A DNA stretch of 64,000 nt, taken from contig NZ_LFBV01000003.1 of assembly GCF_001905345.1 (NCBI RefSeq), positions 612,985 through 676,984 on the forward strand, written 5' to 3'. The stretch comes from Streptomyces uncialis. GTDB taxonomy: Bacteria; Actinomycetota; Actinomycetes; Streptomycetales; Streptomycetaceae. This document shows positions 34,272 through 42,901 of the stretch, one piece after another. Numbering within the stretch: position 1 is the first letter of the stretch; each line of letters opens with the position of its first letter. The notes under the pieces were generated by a model. The model ran no database searches. It had not been told where the DNA came from and saw only the letters and a program-made list of their open reading frames with translations. The translations under genes were made by a program, and so were the position numbers.

Positions 34272-36010
34272 CGTGTCACCTGCCGGGCGAGCTGCCAGCC
34301 CTGGGCGCTGCCGCGCTCCCGCCAGAAGTCGGCGTAGCGCCCGCCGAGGGCCAGCAGTTCCTCATGGGTGCCGCTCTCCGTGATCCGTCCGCCGTCGAGG
34401 AAGACGATCCGGTCGGCGCGGACCACGGTCTGGAGCCGGTGTGCGACGACGACCAGGGTGCGGCGTCCGGTGAGGGCGTCGAGGGTGTGCTGGACGGCGG
34501 CCTCGTTGGCGGGATCCAGTGACGAGGTCGCCTCGTCGAGGAGCAGCACGGGCGCGTCCTTCAGCAGGGCACGGGCGAGGGAGACCCGCTGGCGTTCGCC
34601 GCCGGACAGCGCGGTGCCGCCCTCGCCGACGGGGGTGTCCCAGCCCTGGGGCAGCCGGGCCACGATCTCGTCGACCCCGGCCAGCCGGGCGGCCTCCGCG
34701 ATCCGCGCGTCGTCGGCGTCGGGCCGGCCGACGGCGATGTTCTCCCGGATGGTCGCGTCGAAGAGGTACACGTCCTGGAAGACCAGGGAGACCTGGGTGC
34801 GCAGTTGCTCACCGGTCAGGTCGCGGACGTCGACGCCGCCGAGCAGCACGGCTCCGGTGCCGGTGTCCCAGAAGCGGGCGAGGAGCCTGATGAGGCTGGT
34901 CTTGCCGGAGCCGGAGGGTCCGACCACGGCGGTGGTGGTGCGGGCGGGCAGTTCCAGGGTCACCCCGTCGAGGACGGGGACACCGTCGTCGTAGCCGAAG
35001 CGGACGTCCCGCAGGGTGACGGAGGAGTCGGCGGGGCCGGGGCCGGGGGTGGTGGGCTCGGGGAGGGGCGCGGTGGACAGGACGGCGTCGATCCGGTCGA
35101 GCGCGCCGCTCGCGGCACGCAGGCCGGCGCCGAGTTCGGCCATGCCGGAGACGGGTTCGGCGAACCGTACGACGAGGACCAGGGTGGCGACGAGTTCGGC
35201 GATGTCGGCGCCGCCGCGCAGTCCGAGCGCGGCGCCGGTCACGATCACCGAGGCGACGGCGAGCAGGACCACCGCGCTGAAGGCGGTGCGGCCGGGCGCG
35301 GTCCGGGCGGTCTGGGCCCGCGCGGCGGCGTCCTGTTCGGTGAGGGAGCGTTCCAGCAGCGCGCGGCCGCGGGCGCCGCCGCCGGTGGTCCGCAGGACGG
35401 GCTGGGCGCGGACGTACTCGACGACGCGTTCGTTGGCCGCCGCGGCGGCGGCGTCGACGGCCTCGTCGGCGCGGGCGGTGGCGCCGACGGCCCAGCGGTA
35501 GGCGAGGTACATCACGGGGACACCGGCGGCGGTGGCGACGGCGAGCCGCCAGTCGTAGAAGACCATCGCCACGATCACGGTCAGCGGGGTCAGGACGGCG
35601 GACAGCAGGGGTTGCAGCAGATGGGCCAGCAGCCCGCGCACCTGCGGTACGCCGCGTGACGCCAACTGTCCGAGCCTGCCGACCTGTTCGCCGGAGAACC
35701 AGCCGAGCGGCAGGGTGGACACATGGTCGCCGAGGCGGTGGTAGAGGCGGTGCGAGACGGCCAGCGCGACCTGGAAGCCGATCATCTGCTGGAGGTAGTG
35801 GGCGACGGCGGTGGCCAGGGCGACGACGGTGAGGGCGGCGGCCCAGGGCCAGGCGTCGCCGGGATCGTCACCGAGGAGACTGCCGAGCAGGGGGACGACG
35901 AGGACGAACGCGGCGCCTTGCAGGACGCTGTAGACGATCAGCGCCACGAACTGCGCGGTCATCGGGCCCCGGCTCTCGGGTCCGGCGACCTGGAAGAGCT
36001 TGCGGATCAT
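34268..36010 (-). CDS. ABC transporter, fused membrane and ATPase domains (YbtQ/IrtB-like)
   Basis: A 580-residue half-transporter: six-helix type IV (exporter-fold) membrane domain to about residue 320, then an ATPase domain with Walker A GPSGSGKTS, signature LSGGERQR and Walker B VLLLDEATSSLD. It pairs with the next upstream gene (ATGA overlap) as a heterodimer. In siderophore clusters such pairs (YbtP/YbtQ, IrtA/IrtB) import or process ferric siderophores despite the exporter fold; export cannot be excluded. It has no fused siderophore-reductase domain like that of IrtA. Confidence 0.9.
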   Translation of the reverse strand: MIRKLFQVAGPESRGPMTAQFVALIVYSVLQGAAFVLVVPLLGSLLGDDPGDAWPWAAALTVVALATAVAHYLQQMIGFQVALAVSHRLYHRLGDHVSTLPLGWFSGEQVGRLGQLASRGVPQVRGLLAHLLQPLLSAVLTPLTVIVAMVFYDWRLAVATAAGVPVMYLAYRWAVGATARADEAVDAAAAAANERVVEYVRAQPVLRTTGGGARGRALLERSLTEQDAAARAQTARTAPGRTAFSAVVLLAVASVIVTGAALGLRGGADIAELVATLVLVVRFAEPVSGMAELGAGLRAASGALDRIDAVLSTAPLPEPTTPGPGPADSSVTLRDVRFGYDDGVPVLDGVTLELPARTTTAVVGPSGSGKTSLIRLLARFWDTGTGAVLLGGVDVRDLTGEQLRTQVSLVFQDVYLFDATIRENIAVGRPDADDARIAEAARLAGVDEIVARLPQGWDTPVGEGGTALSGGERQRVSLARALLKDAPVLLLDEATSSLDPANEAAVQHTLDALTGRRTLVVVAHRLQTVVRADRIVFLDGGRITESGTHEELLALGGRYADFWRERGSAQGWQLARQVTR

Positions 36011-37779
36011 CGCGCCACCTCGGTCCGTGCGGCGTCGGCCGCGTCGATGTGCTGCCGTTCGGTCGCCCACAGCCGCGCGTACAGGCCGCCGAGGGCGAGG
36101 AGTTCGTCATGGGTGCCCTGTTCGGCGATGCGGCCCTCGTCCAGGGCGACGATCCGGTCGGCGGTGGCGACGCTGCCCAGCCGGTGGGCGATGACCAGGA
36201 CGGTACGTCCGGCGATCATGGTGGACAGGGCCTTCTGGACGGCGGCCTCGGACTCGGGGTCGGCGTGCGCGGTGGCCTCGTCCAGGACGACGACGGGGGT
36301 GTCGGCGAGCAGGACCCGGGCGATGGCGAGCCGCTGGGTCTCGCCGCCGGAGAGCCGGGCGTCCTCCCCGATCACCGAGTCGTAGCCGCGCGGGAGTTGC
36401 TGGATGCGCTCATGGACGCCGGCCGCGCGGGCCGCGTGCGCGAGGTCGGTGTCGGTGGCGTCGGGTGCGGCGAGACGCAGATTGTCGGCGACGGAGGCGC
36501 GCAGGAAACGGGCGTCCTGGAGGACGAAGCCGACGTAGCGGTAGAGGTCGGCGCTCGGGATGTCACGGACATCGGTGCCGCCGATCAGGACCTGGCCCCG
36601 CTGGGGGTCCGCGAACCGCAGGGCGAGGGCGGCGAGGGTGGACTTGCCCGCGCCGGAGGGTCCGACGAGCGCGGTGACGGTGCCTTCGGGCAGGACGGCG
36701 CTGATGTCCCGCAGCACGGGGGCGGCGCTGTCGTAGCCGAAGGTGACGTCCCTGAACTCGACCTGGTGGCCGTCGGGCCGCAGCGGGGTGGCGGTCTCGG
36801 GCAGCGGTTCCACGGCGAGGAGTTCGCCGACGCGTCCGGCGGCGGCGCGCGCGGTGCGCAGGGTGCCGCCCGCGAGGCCCAGGGTGAGGACGGGCGCGGT
36901 GAGACCGAGGCCGAGGGTGAGGAACGGCACGAGGTCGATCGGGGCGGTCCAGCCCTGGCCGACGAAGAGGGTTCCGGCGAGGGCGACGACCAGGAGGGTG
37001 GTGACCGGTGAGACGACGGCGCCGCTGAGCGACTGGATGCGCAGGATGGGCCGCATCGCGGAGCTGAAGGTCTCCAGGTAGTTGTCGGCGGCGGTGGCGA
37101 ACCGGGCGTGCGCCCGGTGGGCCTGCCCGAACGCCTTGACCACGGCGATGCCCTGCACGAACTCCACGACGGCGGAGTTCAGCCGGCCCATCGCGGCGCC
37201 GATGGCACCCATCCGGGAGCCGGCCGCCCGGGTCGCGGCCCGGTATCCGGCGTAGTAGAGCGGGATGCCGATCAGACAGACCAGGGTCAGCCGCCAGTCG
37301 ACCGTGGCGAGGCAGAGCGCGGCCGCGACCGGGGCGGCCACGGCGACCGCGAGATCGGGCAGCGCGTGGGCGATCAGATAGTGCATGTCCTCCACGTCGT
37401 CCTGGAGGGTGGCCTTCACCTTGCCGCTGCCCTGGCGGCCGATCCAGCCGAGCGGCGCCTTGGAGAGCCGTTCGGCCATGGCCCGGCGCAGCAGGGTCTG
37501 GAGGGTGGTGTCGGCGCGGTGCGAGATCGCGACGGCCGCCCCGTTGCACAGGAACTGGACGGCCACCGCGCCCAGGGTGACCGCGACGACGGTCCACACG
37601 GTGGCGCGGTCGGGCGCCGCCTCGCTCAGTTCCAGGGCCAGCGGATACACCGCCGCGAAGGGCACCAGGCCCGCCAGCGCGGCCAGCACGGACAGGGCCG
37701 TGGCGGTGACGATCCTCGGCCGTACCGGGGCGAGGAGCTCCCCGAGGGTGGCGGGTGGACCGCCAGGCTGATCGGACAT
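36007..37779 (-). CDS. ABC transporter, fused membrane and ATPase domains (YbtP/IrtA-like)
   Basis: A 590-residue half-transporter, first gene of the three-gene minus-strand operon. The membrane domain includes LGWIGRQGSGKVKATLQDDVEDMHYLIAHALPDL, much like YbtP/IrtA/IrtB proteins; the ATPase domain has GPSGAGKST, LSGGETQR and VVVLDEATAHADPESE. An iron box lies 230 bases upstream. It should form a heterodimer with the downstream gene and handle the ferric form of the siderophore made by this cluster. Confidence 0.9.
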   Translation of the reverse strand: MSDQPGGPPATLGELLAPVRPRIVTATALSVLAALAGLVPFAAVYPLALELSEAAPDRATVWTVVAVTLGAVAVQFLCNGAAVAISHRADTTLQTLLRRAMAERLSKAPLGWIGRQGSGKVKATLQDDVEDMHYLIAHALPDLAVAVAAPVAAALCLATVDWRLTLVCLIGIPLYYAGYRAATRAAGSRMGAIGAAMGRLNSAVVEFVQGIAVVKAFGQAHRAHARFATAADNYLETFSSAMRPILRIQSLSGAVVSPVTTLLVVALAGTLFVGQGWTAPIDLVPFLTLGLGLTAPVLTLGLAGGTLRTARAAAGRVGELLAVEPLPETATPLRPDGHQVEFRDVTFGYDSAAPVLRDISAVLPEGTVTALVGPSGAGKSTLAALALRFADPQRGQVLIGGTDVRDIPSADLYRYVGFVLQDARFLRASVADNLRLAAPDATDTDLAHAARAAGVHERIQQLPRGYDSVIGEDARLSGGETQRLAIARVLLADTPVVVLDEATAHADPESEAAVQKALSTMIAGRTVLVIAHRLGSVATADRIVALDEGRIAEQGTHDELLALGGLYARLWATERQHIDAADAARTEVAR

Positions 37780-38008
37780 CAGGGTGCTCCAGAAGGGCGG
37801 GTACGAGCGGTGCGGGGCGATCGCGGTAGGGGGCGGCGGCGCGGGCGGGCCGCCGGACACGGTGCGGGAGGTGGCCGGCCGGTGGTGCGGGCCGGGTGTC
37901 GCGCTTCGGTCATGGCGGACCCCTGGGCAGACGGAGGGAAAGCGCCGACCCCGGCGCGGGGGATGGCCCGAGGCCGACGCAGCGTTAGTTTGCAACAGGT
38001 CGTCATTA

Positions 38009-38027
38009 ATCGGCAAGGCCCGCCTAA
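38009..38027. promoter_or_regulatory. Iron box facing the ABC operon
   Basis: ATCGGCAAGGCCCGCCTAA matches the DmdR1/IdeR consensus at 13 of 19 positions. It lies about 230 bases upstream of the YbtPQ-like operon. Confidence 0.55.
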
Positions 38028-38263
38028 CCAGCCATGAAGCGGGAGGGCGCCGCCGAGGTCGGTACGAACACGCCTCACGGCCGGGTGGGGCGCGTCTGGA
38101 AGATCCCGCCCCGGACTTCCCGTGGTTGAGCCGCGCGGCAGGTCAGAGCGTCGCGGATGATCGCGCGTACTGACGGGATGTCAACGATCTCGCGACATCG
38201 CTCGGTTGACCGGGAACCCCCAGGAGGGCCGGGACGTTTTGATGACAGCTTGACGCAATTGAT

Positions 38264-38282
38264 TAAGGTACGACTTACCGAC
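38264..38282. promoter_or_regulatory. Iron box facing the thioesterase gene
   Basis: TAAGGTACGACTTACCGAC keeps the GGT-N7-ACC core (12 of 19 positions). It lies 57 bases before the thioesterase start. Confidence 0.6.
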
Positions 38283-38338
38283 GGCCCGGAGCGGTGCGCG
38301 GGCGGACTCCCCGTTCACCGGGGCGAGGCGGAGGCAGT

Positions 38339-39136
38339 GTGGGAGCGGTACACGGGCAGGGGACACACGCCGGGCCGGAAGCGGCCTGGCTGCGCCCCCT
38401 GGAGGCACGGCCGGACGCCACCTCCCGGCTGATCCTCCTCCCGCACGCGGGTGGCTCCGCCGGATTCTTCCGGGACTGGCCGAAGGCACTGCCTCCCGAC
38501 ATCGAGGCGTGGGCCGTCCAGTACCCGGGCCGTGAGCGCCGGATCAAGGAGCCCCCGGCCCGGAGCCTCGACGAGCTCGCCCGGGGCGCGGCGGACGCGA
38601 TCGCCCCGCTGCTGGACCGGCCGACGGCCGTGCTGGGACACAGCATGGGGGCGACGATCGGCTACGAGGTGCTGCGGCTGCTCCTCGCGGACCCGGGGCA
38701 CGCCCGTGCGCTCGTGCACTTCTTCGCCTCCGCCCGGCAGGCTCCCCACCATCCCCGGGACCGGCAGGTGCATCTCCTGCCCGAGGAGGAGTTCCTTGAG
38801 GTGCTGCGCCGACACGGCGGGGTCAACGCGGAGGTGCTCGCGGAGCCGGATCTGAGGGATCTGTTCCTGCCGATCGTCCGCGCGGACTACCGCCTCGCGG
38901 AGACCCATGTACCGACACCGGTGTCCCCGCCACTGCCGCTGGACCTCACCGTTCTCACCGGCACGGCGGATCTGGCCGTCGAACCGGCGGCGGCGGCCCG
39001 CTGGGCGGACGTGACCGCCGGGTCGTTCCACCACGAGGTGCTCCCCGGGGACCACTTCTTCCCGGCCGCGCAGCTCCCCGCGGTGGCGTCCGTGGTGACC
39101 CGGCGACTACGGGTGTCGGCGGCGCGGCCGGGCTGA
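38339..39136 (+). CDS. Type II thioesterase (YbtT/RifR-like)
   Basis: A 265-residue alpha/beta hydrolase: FILLPHAGGSAGFFRDW-like start, PGRERR, nucleophile Ser102 in GHSMGA, and the late histidine in GDHFF. Type II thioesterases clear misprimed carrier domains of NRPS/PKS lines. Here the assembly line has no built-in release domain, so this enzyme may also free the product. I chose GTG at 38339 because GGAGG lies five bases upstream; the frame is open to 38294. An iron box precedes it, linking it to the cluster although it stands apart from the main operon. Confidence 0.9.
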   Translation: MGAVHGQGTHAGPEAAWLRPLEARPDATSRLILLPHAGGSAGFFRDWPKALPPDIEAWAVQYPGRERRIKEPPARSLDELARGAADAIAPLLDRPTAVLGHSMGATIGYEVLRLLLADPGHARALVHFFASARQAPHHPRDRQVHLLPEEEFLEVLRRHGGVNAEVLAEPDLRDLFLPIVRADYRLAETHVPTPVSPPLPLDLTVLTGTADLAVEPAAAARWADVTAGSFHHEVLPGDHFFPAAQLPAVASVVTRRLRVSAARPG

Positions 39137-39137
39137 G

Positions 39138-39670
39138 CGGGTCGCCTTCGCTTGCGCTTTTGAGGTTCCCCATGTGCTGGGCGTACTTCGTTCCTGTGCC
39201 GTCGCTCATCGGGTTCTGCGCAGTTCCCCGCGGGTCGCCTTCGCTTGCGCTTCCCAGGTCCGTCCGGCTGGTCGTACTTCGTTCCTGTGCCGTCGCTCGG
39301 TGGTTTCGCGCAGTTCCCCGCGCCCCTTTGGGGCGCATCCGGTCGGTTCTTCGGGTCGGTGCCGGTCGGGATTCTCCGTCCTCGCTCCAACGCGCTCGGT
39401 ACGACGTCCCCCTTACCCGACTGAAGAGCATCGGAGTCTGCGGGCAGAGATTCCCGCCCACCCCCTCCCGCAGCAGCGCGACTGCGAGAGGAGGATGGCG
39501 AAGAACAACAGCAAGAGGCTGAGGCGCCCCCAAAGGGGCGCGGGGAACTGCGCACCCCCGGACGACCTGTACAGGAACAAGTACGCCCAGCACAGGAAAC
39601 CTCAAAAGCGCGAGCGAAGGCGACCCGCGGGGAACTGCGCACCCACGAACTACCTGTACAGGAACAAGTG
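39138..39670. repeat. Complex inverted and direct repeat block
   Basis: Blocks such as GCGCAGTTCCCCGCG, CTTCGTTCCTGTGCCGTCGC and GGGTCGCCTTCGCTTGCGCTT occur twice in direct orientation between 39138 and 39335 and again inverted between 39523 and 39670 (for example GCGGGGAACTGCGC and GCGAGCGAAGGCGACCCGC). The roughly 190-base centre is not repeated. The whole can fold into a very large hairpin. It resembles dispersed intergenic repeats of streptomycetes and fills the gap after the thioesterase gene; no convincing gene lies within. Confidence 0.75.
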
Positions 39671-39681
39671 TGGTCGGCCGC

Positions 39682-40011
39682 TCAGCCGGTGGTGACCCCG
39701 TCGGTCGCCGCGCCGACCAGCACCGCGTCCAGCAGCCCGGGATAGCGCGCGTCCAGGTCCACCCGCCGCAGCGTCAGCAGATTCTCCCGTCCGGCAGGCT
39801 CCTGCCGGATGACCCCGCTGTCCCGCAGCACCCGCCAGTGATGCGTCATCGTCGACTTCGCGGTGATGCCGAGAACCCTCAGCACGCTGCCGCAGTTGTG
39901 CTCACCCCCCGCGTCGAGCACCCGCACCGCCGAGAGCCGCACAGGGTGGCCGAGCGCCGACAGGACACCTTCGATCCTGATCTGGTCACGGTCCGGATGG
40001 CGGTAGGTCAT
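39682..40011 (-). CDS. ArsR family winged-helix regulator
   Basis: A 109-residue ArsR/HTH_20-type regulator: EGVLSALGHPVRLSAVRVLD, then NCGSVLRVLGITAKSTMTHHWRVLRDSGVIRQEPAGRENLLTLRR, a full winged helix. Only one cysteine is present, so metal sensing through a Cys pair is unlikely. It overlaps the CPBP gene upstream by ATGA and is co-transcribed with it. A perfect palindrome lies upstream of the operon. It may repress both this operon and the divergent MFS exporter. Confidence 0.87.
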   Translation of the reverse strand: MTYRHPDRDQIRIEGVLSALGHPVRLSAVRVLDAGGEHNCGSVLRVLGITAKSTMTHHWRVLRDSGVIRQEPAGRENLLTLRRVDLDARYPGLLDAVLVGAATDGVTTG

Positions 40012-40946
40012 GGTCCCAGCGTACCCGGACAGTCGTACCGTCTCGCGGGCACCGGTGGCCGCACCCGCCGGTACAGCCGGAACCCGGCGACGGCGACCAG
40101 CAGATACGCCGGGACGAGCAGCGCGGCGTCGGGCGACGACAGCTCCGCCGACCAGCCCGCGCCCCGGGCCTCGCCGTCGAACACGACCCGGTTCACGGTG
40201 AGGAAGACCAGATGCGCCCCGATCGCCGCCCCCAGCGGCGCTGGTCCCGGTACCGCGGTGCGCGCCACCACGAGGGCCGTCCCGAAGACGGCCAGCAGGA
40301 TCAGATAGTCGGCGGTGGACTGCCCCGGCGGGGCGAGCCCGAGCGGCGGGACCTCGTCCTCACCGAGGGCCCGGCCGACCACGGCGCGAACAACCGTCGA
40401 GGCACCGGGCACCAGCAGGAACACCACCGTCGTCGCGAGGCCCGCGCACAGCCCGCGGAACCGTTCCCGCAGCGCGGCCCAGGTATAGCCGCGCAGGGTC
40501 ACTTCCTCGGGCCACGCCTCCAGCAGCAGGGCGACCACGCCGTTCGTGACGAGGAATCCGGCGAGGGTCACGAGGTCGGGAGCCGACCAGCGCAGCAGCC
40601 CCGCCGCGGTGGCCGTCCCCATGACGAGTGCCGCCGCGGCGGCCGTCACCCCCGACCCGGCGAGGAAGGCCCGGAACATCGCGCGCGGTCCCCCGGTCCC
40701 CAGCAGCCGCGCGGGGAGTCGCGCACGACGGGCGGCGAGCAGCACGAGTGGGGTGGCGATGGCGCTGACCAGCGCCGCGGACACCAGCCGGGCCGGCACT
40801 CCGTCGAGGCCCGCCGCCTTGGTGAGCACCGAGCCGACGGCGGTACCTGCTCCCAGCGCGGTCGCCATGACGAGGCCGCCGAGCAGTGCCCGGCCGAGGG
40901 ACCTGCTCCGTGAAGGGAAGGCCCTTGGTTCACACCGCGCTGTCAT
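40008..40946 (-). CDS. CPBP family intramembrane metalloprotease
   Basis: A 312-residue membrane protein with about eight hydrophobic segments and the CPBP (Abi/CAAX protease) motif EEVTLRGYTW followed later by GAHLVFLTVNR, where Glu-Glu-x3-Arg and His are the metal site. Such proteins cleave or process membrane peptides; some give bacteriocin immunity. It precedes and overlaps the ArsR gene. Substrate unknown. Confidence 0.8.
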   Translation of the reverse strand: MTARCEPRAFPSRSRSLGRALLGGLVMATALGAGTAVGSVLTKAAGLDGVPARLVSAALVSAIATPLVLLAARRARLPARLLGTGGPRAMFRAFLAGSGVTAAAAALVMGTATAAGLLRWSAPDLVTLAGFLVTNGVVALLLEAWPEEVTLRGYTWAALRERFRGLCAGLATTVVFLLVPGASTVVRAVVGRALGEDEVPPLGLAPPGQSTADYLILLAVFGTALVVARTAVPGPAPLGAAIGAHLVFLTVNRVVFDGEARGAGWSAELSSPDAALLVPAYLLVAVAGFRLYRRVRPPVPARRYDCPGTLGP

Positions 40947-41059
40947 GTCTCCCTCGGGGCTGGGGTCGGGACTCGGGGTGGCGCCGAGCGGGCGGCGCCA
41001 GGACGACCACTCTTCCTTTCCGTCGTACGTGCCGCGTCGTCCTCACCGGGGAGATCGCT

Positions 41060-41077
41060 CTGCATCGTTCGATGCAG
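41060..41077. promoter_or_regulatory. Palindrome CTGCATCG-TT-CGATGCAG, probable ArsR operator
   Basis: A perfect 8-bp inverted repeat with 2-base spacer lies in the gap between the divergent CPBP-ArsR and MFS genes, 92 bases before the MFS start. Its place and symmetry fit an ArsR-family operator. Confidence 0.5.
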
Positions 41078-41168
41078 CGGCCATCGCAGCCGCTTGCCTT
41101 CAGTACGACTGTACGTGAATATACGAACAGTCATCCATGGCACGCACCCGTTGAAGGAGCACCCCCGC

Positions 41169-42644
41169 ATGTCTCCCAACCCGACCCGGCCACGCCCCGG
41201 CTGGACGCTCGCGTTACTGGCCCTGGCCCAGCTGATGTACGCCCTCGATCTGAACATCGTCTTCGTCGCGCTCCCCGAGATCGGCTCGGCTCTGGGATTC
41301 CCTGGCCAGACCCAGCAGTTGGTGGTCAGCGCGTACGTCGTCTTCGCGGGCGGCTTCCTGCTGCTCGGTGGGCGGGCGGCGGATCTGCTGGGCCGCCGCC
41401 GGGTGTTCGTCGTCGCCCTGGCCCTGTACGCCGTGTCCTCGCTGGCGGGCGGTCTCGCGCGGAGCCCGGAGTTGATCGTCGCGGCCCGTGCGGTGCAGGG
41501 GATCGGCGGCGCGCTGCTGCTGCCCGCGACACTCGCGCTGATCAACACCCTCTTCACGGAGGGTCCGGCGCGCAACCGGGCCCTCGCCGTCTGGGGCGGC
41601 GCGGGCGCCAGTGGGCTGACCATCGGCGCGCTGCTCGGCGGAGTGCTCACCGAGCAGTTCGGCTGGCCCGCCGTCTTCTACGTCAATGTCCCCCTCGCCG
41701 TGGTGATCGCGGTGGCCACCCTGTTCGTGATCCCCCGTGACCCCGAGCGCGGCGAGCGCCGCGCGTTCGACCTGCCGGGGGCGCTCGGTGTCACCGCCGG
41801 TGCCACCCTGCTGGTGTTCGCGCTGGTCCAGGGCCCCGAACTGGGCTGGGGCAGCCCGGCGGTGCTCGGCGCGTCCGGGCTGGCCGTGGTCGCGCTGGTG
41901 TTCTTCGCCGTCGTCGAGACGCGCAGTGCCGATCCACTGCTGCCGTTCCGGCTGTTCCGCAACCGGAGCCTCACCGCCGCGGTGGCGATCACGTTCCTGT
42001 ACATGGCGACGTTCGGTGTGCTCCCGTACTTCCTCACCGTCCTGATGCAGACCGTGCACGGCTACACCGCGCTGGGGACCGGACTCGCCTTCCTGATCCC
42101 CTCGGTCGCCATCGCCGTCGGCACCCAGCTCGGGGAACGCGCGGTGGGCCGCGTGGGGGTGCGCACGACACTGGTGACCGGGTTCGCCGTCGGCGCCGTC
42201 GGGACGGCCGTCCTCGCCCTCGGCTTCGACAAGGACGCCGGATACGGTCTGCTGGTGCCCGGTCTGATCGTCTCCGGCCTCGGCCAGGGCATCGTCTGGA
42301 CGGCGATGTGGATCACCGCGGCCACCGGCACCGCGCCGGAGGAACAGGGTGTCGCCAACGGAGCCGCCTCCACCGGGCTCAACATCGGCAACGCCATCGG
42401 ACTCGCGGTGTTCACGGCGCTCGCCGACCGGGGTACGGACGGCAAGAGCGGTGAGGCCCTGCGCGCGGCCACCGCCGACGGGGAGTTCCTGGTCGTGCTG
42501 CTCACCGCGGCGGGAATGGCGGGCGGTCTGCTCATCGCGCTGACCCTGCGGCGGCCGCAACTCAGCGCGTCCGCCGGTACGGAGCCGGGTGCCCCGCCCG
42601 CCGACACCGAGCCGGAGAGCCCGCCCGCCGTCACGGTGCGCTGA
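41169..42644 (+). CDS. MFS transporter, DHA2 (14-helix) drug:proton antiporter
   Basis: A 491-residue transporter with 14 predicted helices. Motif A appears as GGRAADLLGRRRVF, motif C-like GASGLTIGALLGGVLTEQFGWPAVFYVNVP, as in EmrB/QacA-type exporters. GAAGGAGC precedes the ATG; the frame is open upstream but lacks signals. It is divergent from the ArsR operon and probably controlled by that regulator. It could export a drug; a role as siderophore exporter is possible since no other exporter is evident, but its location outside the cluster makes this weak. Confidence 0.88.
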   Translation: MSPNPTRPRPGWTLALLALAQLMYALDLNIVFVALPEIGSALGFPGQTQQLVVSAYVVFAGGFLLLGGRAADLLGRRRVFVVALALYAVSSLAGGLARSPELIVAARAVQGIGGALLLPATLALINTLFTEGPARNRALAVWGGAGASGLTIGALLGGVLTEQFGWPAVFYVNVPLAVVIAVATLFVIPRDPERGERRAFDLPGALGVTAGATLLVFALVQGPELGWGSPAVLGASGLAVVALVFFAVVETRSADPLLPFRLFRNRSLTAAVAITFLYMATFGVLPYFLTVLMQTVHGYTALGTGLAFLIPSVAIAVGTQLGERAVGRVGVRTTLVTGFAVGAVGTAVLALGFDKDAGYGLLVPGLIVSGLGQGIVWTAMWITAATGTAPEEQGVANGAASTGLNIGNAIGLAVFTALADRGTDGKSGEALRAATADGEFLVVLLTAAGMAGGLLIALTLRRPQLSASAGTEPGAPPADTEPESPPAVTVR

Positions 42645-42901
42645 CCCCGGGGCGGGTGTCCGATGTCCCCGACGGCCGTCCGGCCCAGGGCACCCGCCGC
42701 CACCAGGCATTTCGTCCCGGGCATCGGGCATCCCGGTCAGGGAGGGCGCCCGCCGCGCCCCGTCGGCCGCCCGGGACAGCCCTTAAGGGAGCCGGTCCCC
42801 GTAGTCGCCCTGGCGGTTGACCCGGCCGGAGGGCCCCGCTGGATACCGTGACGGAACCGTGCACGGGACCCTGTCAGCAGAACGATTCATCGGAGAACAC
42901 A

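Larger units (their letters stand above)
37780..38338. promoter_or_regulatory. Divergent control region with two iron boxes
   Basis: A 559-base gene-free region between the ABC operon and the thioesterase gene, containing an iron box for each direction (described separately). A few short open frames here lack ribosome binding sites and family features. Confidence 0.6.

Noticed and set aside
39495..39695. Small plus-strand ORF in the repeat block beginning MAKNNSKRLRR
   Set aside because: AGGAGG abuts the ATG with no spacing, the peptide is encoded mostly by the repeats themselves, and it runs to the very end of the convergent ArsR gene.
41169..42644. MFS transporter as the siderophore exporter
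   Set aside because: It is divergent from an ArsR operon, lacks an iron box and lies outside the cluster beyond a repeat block; a drug-exporter role under ArsR is simpler.
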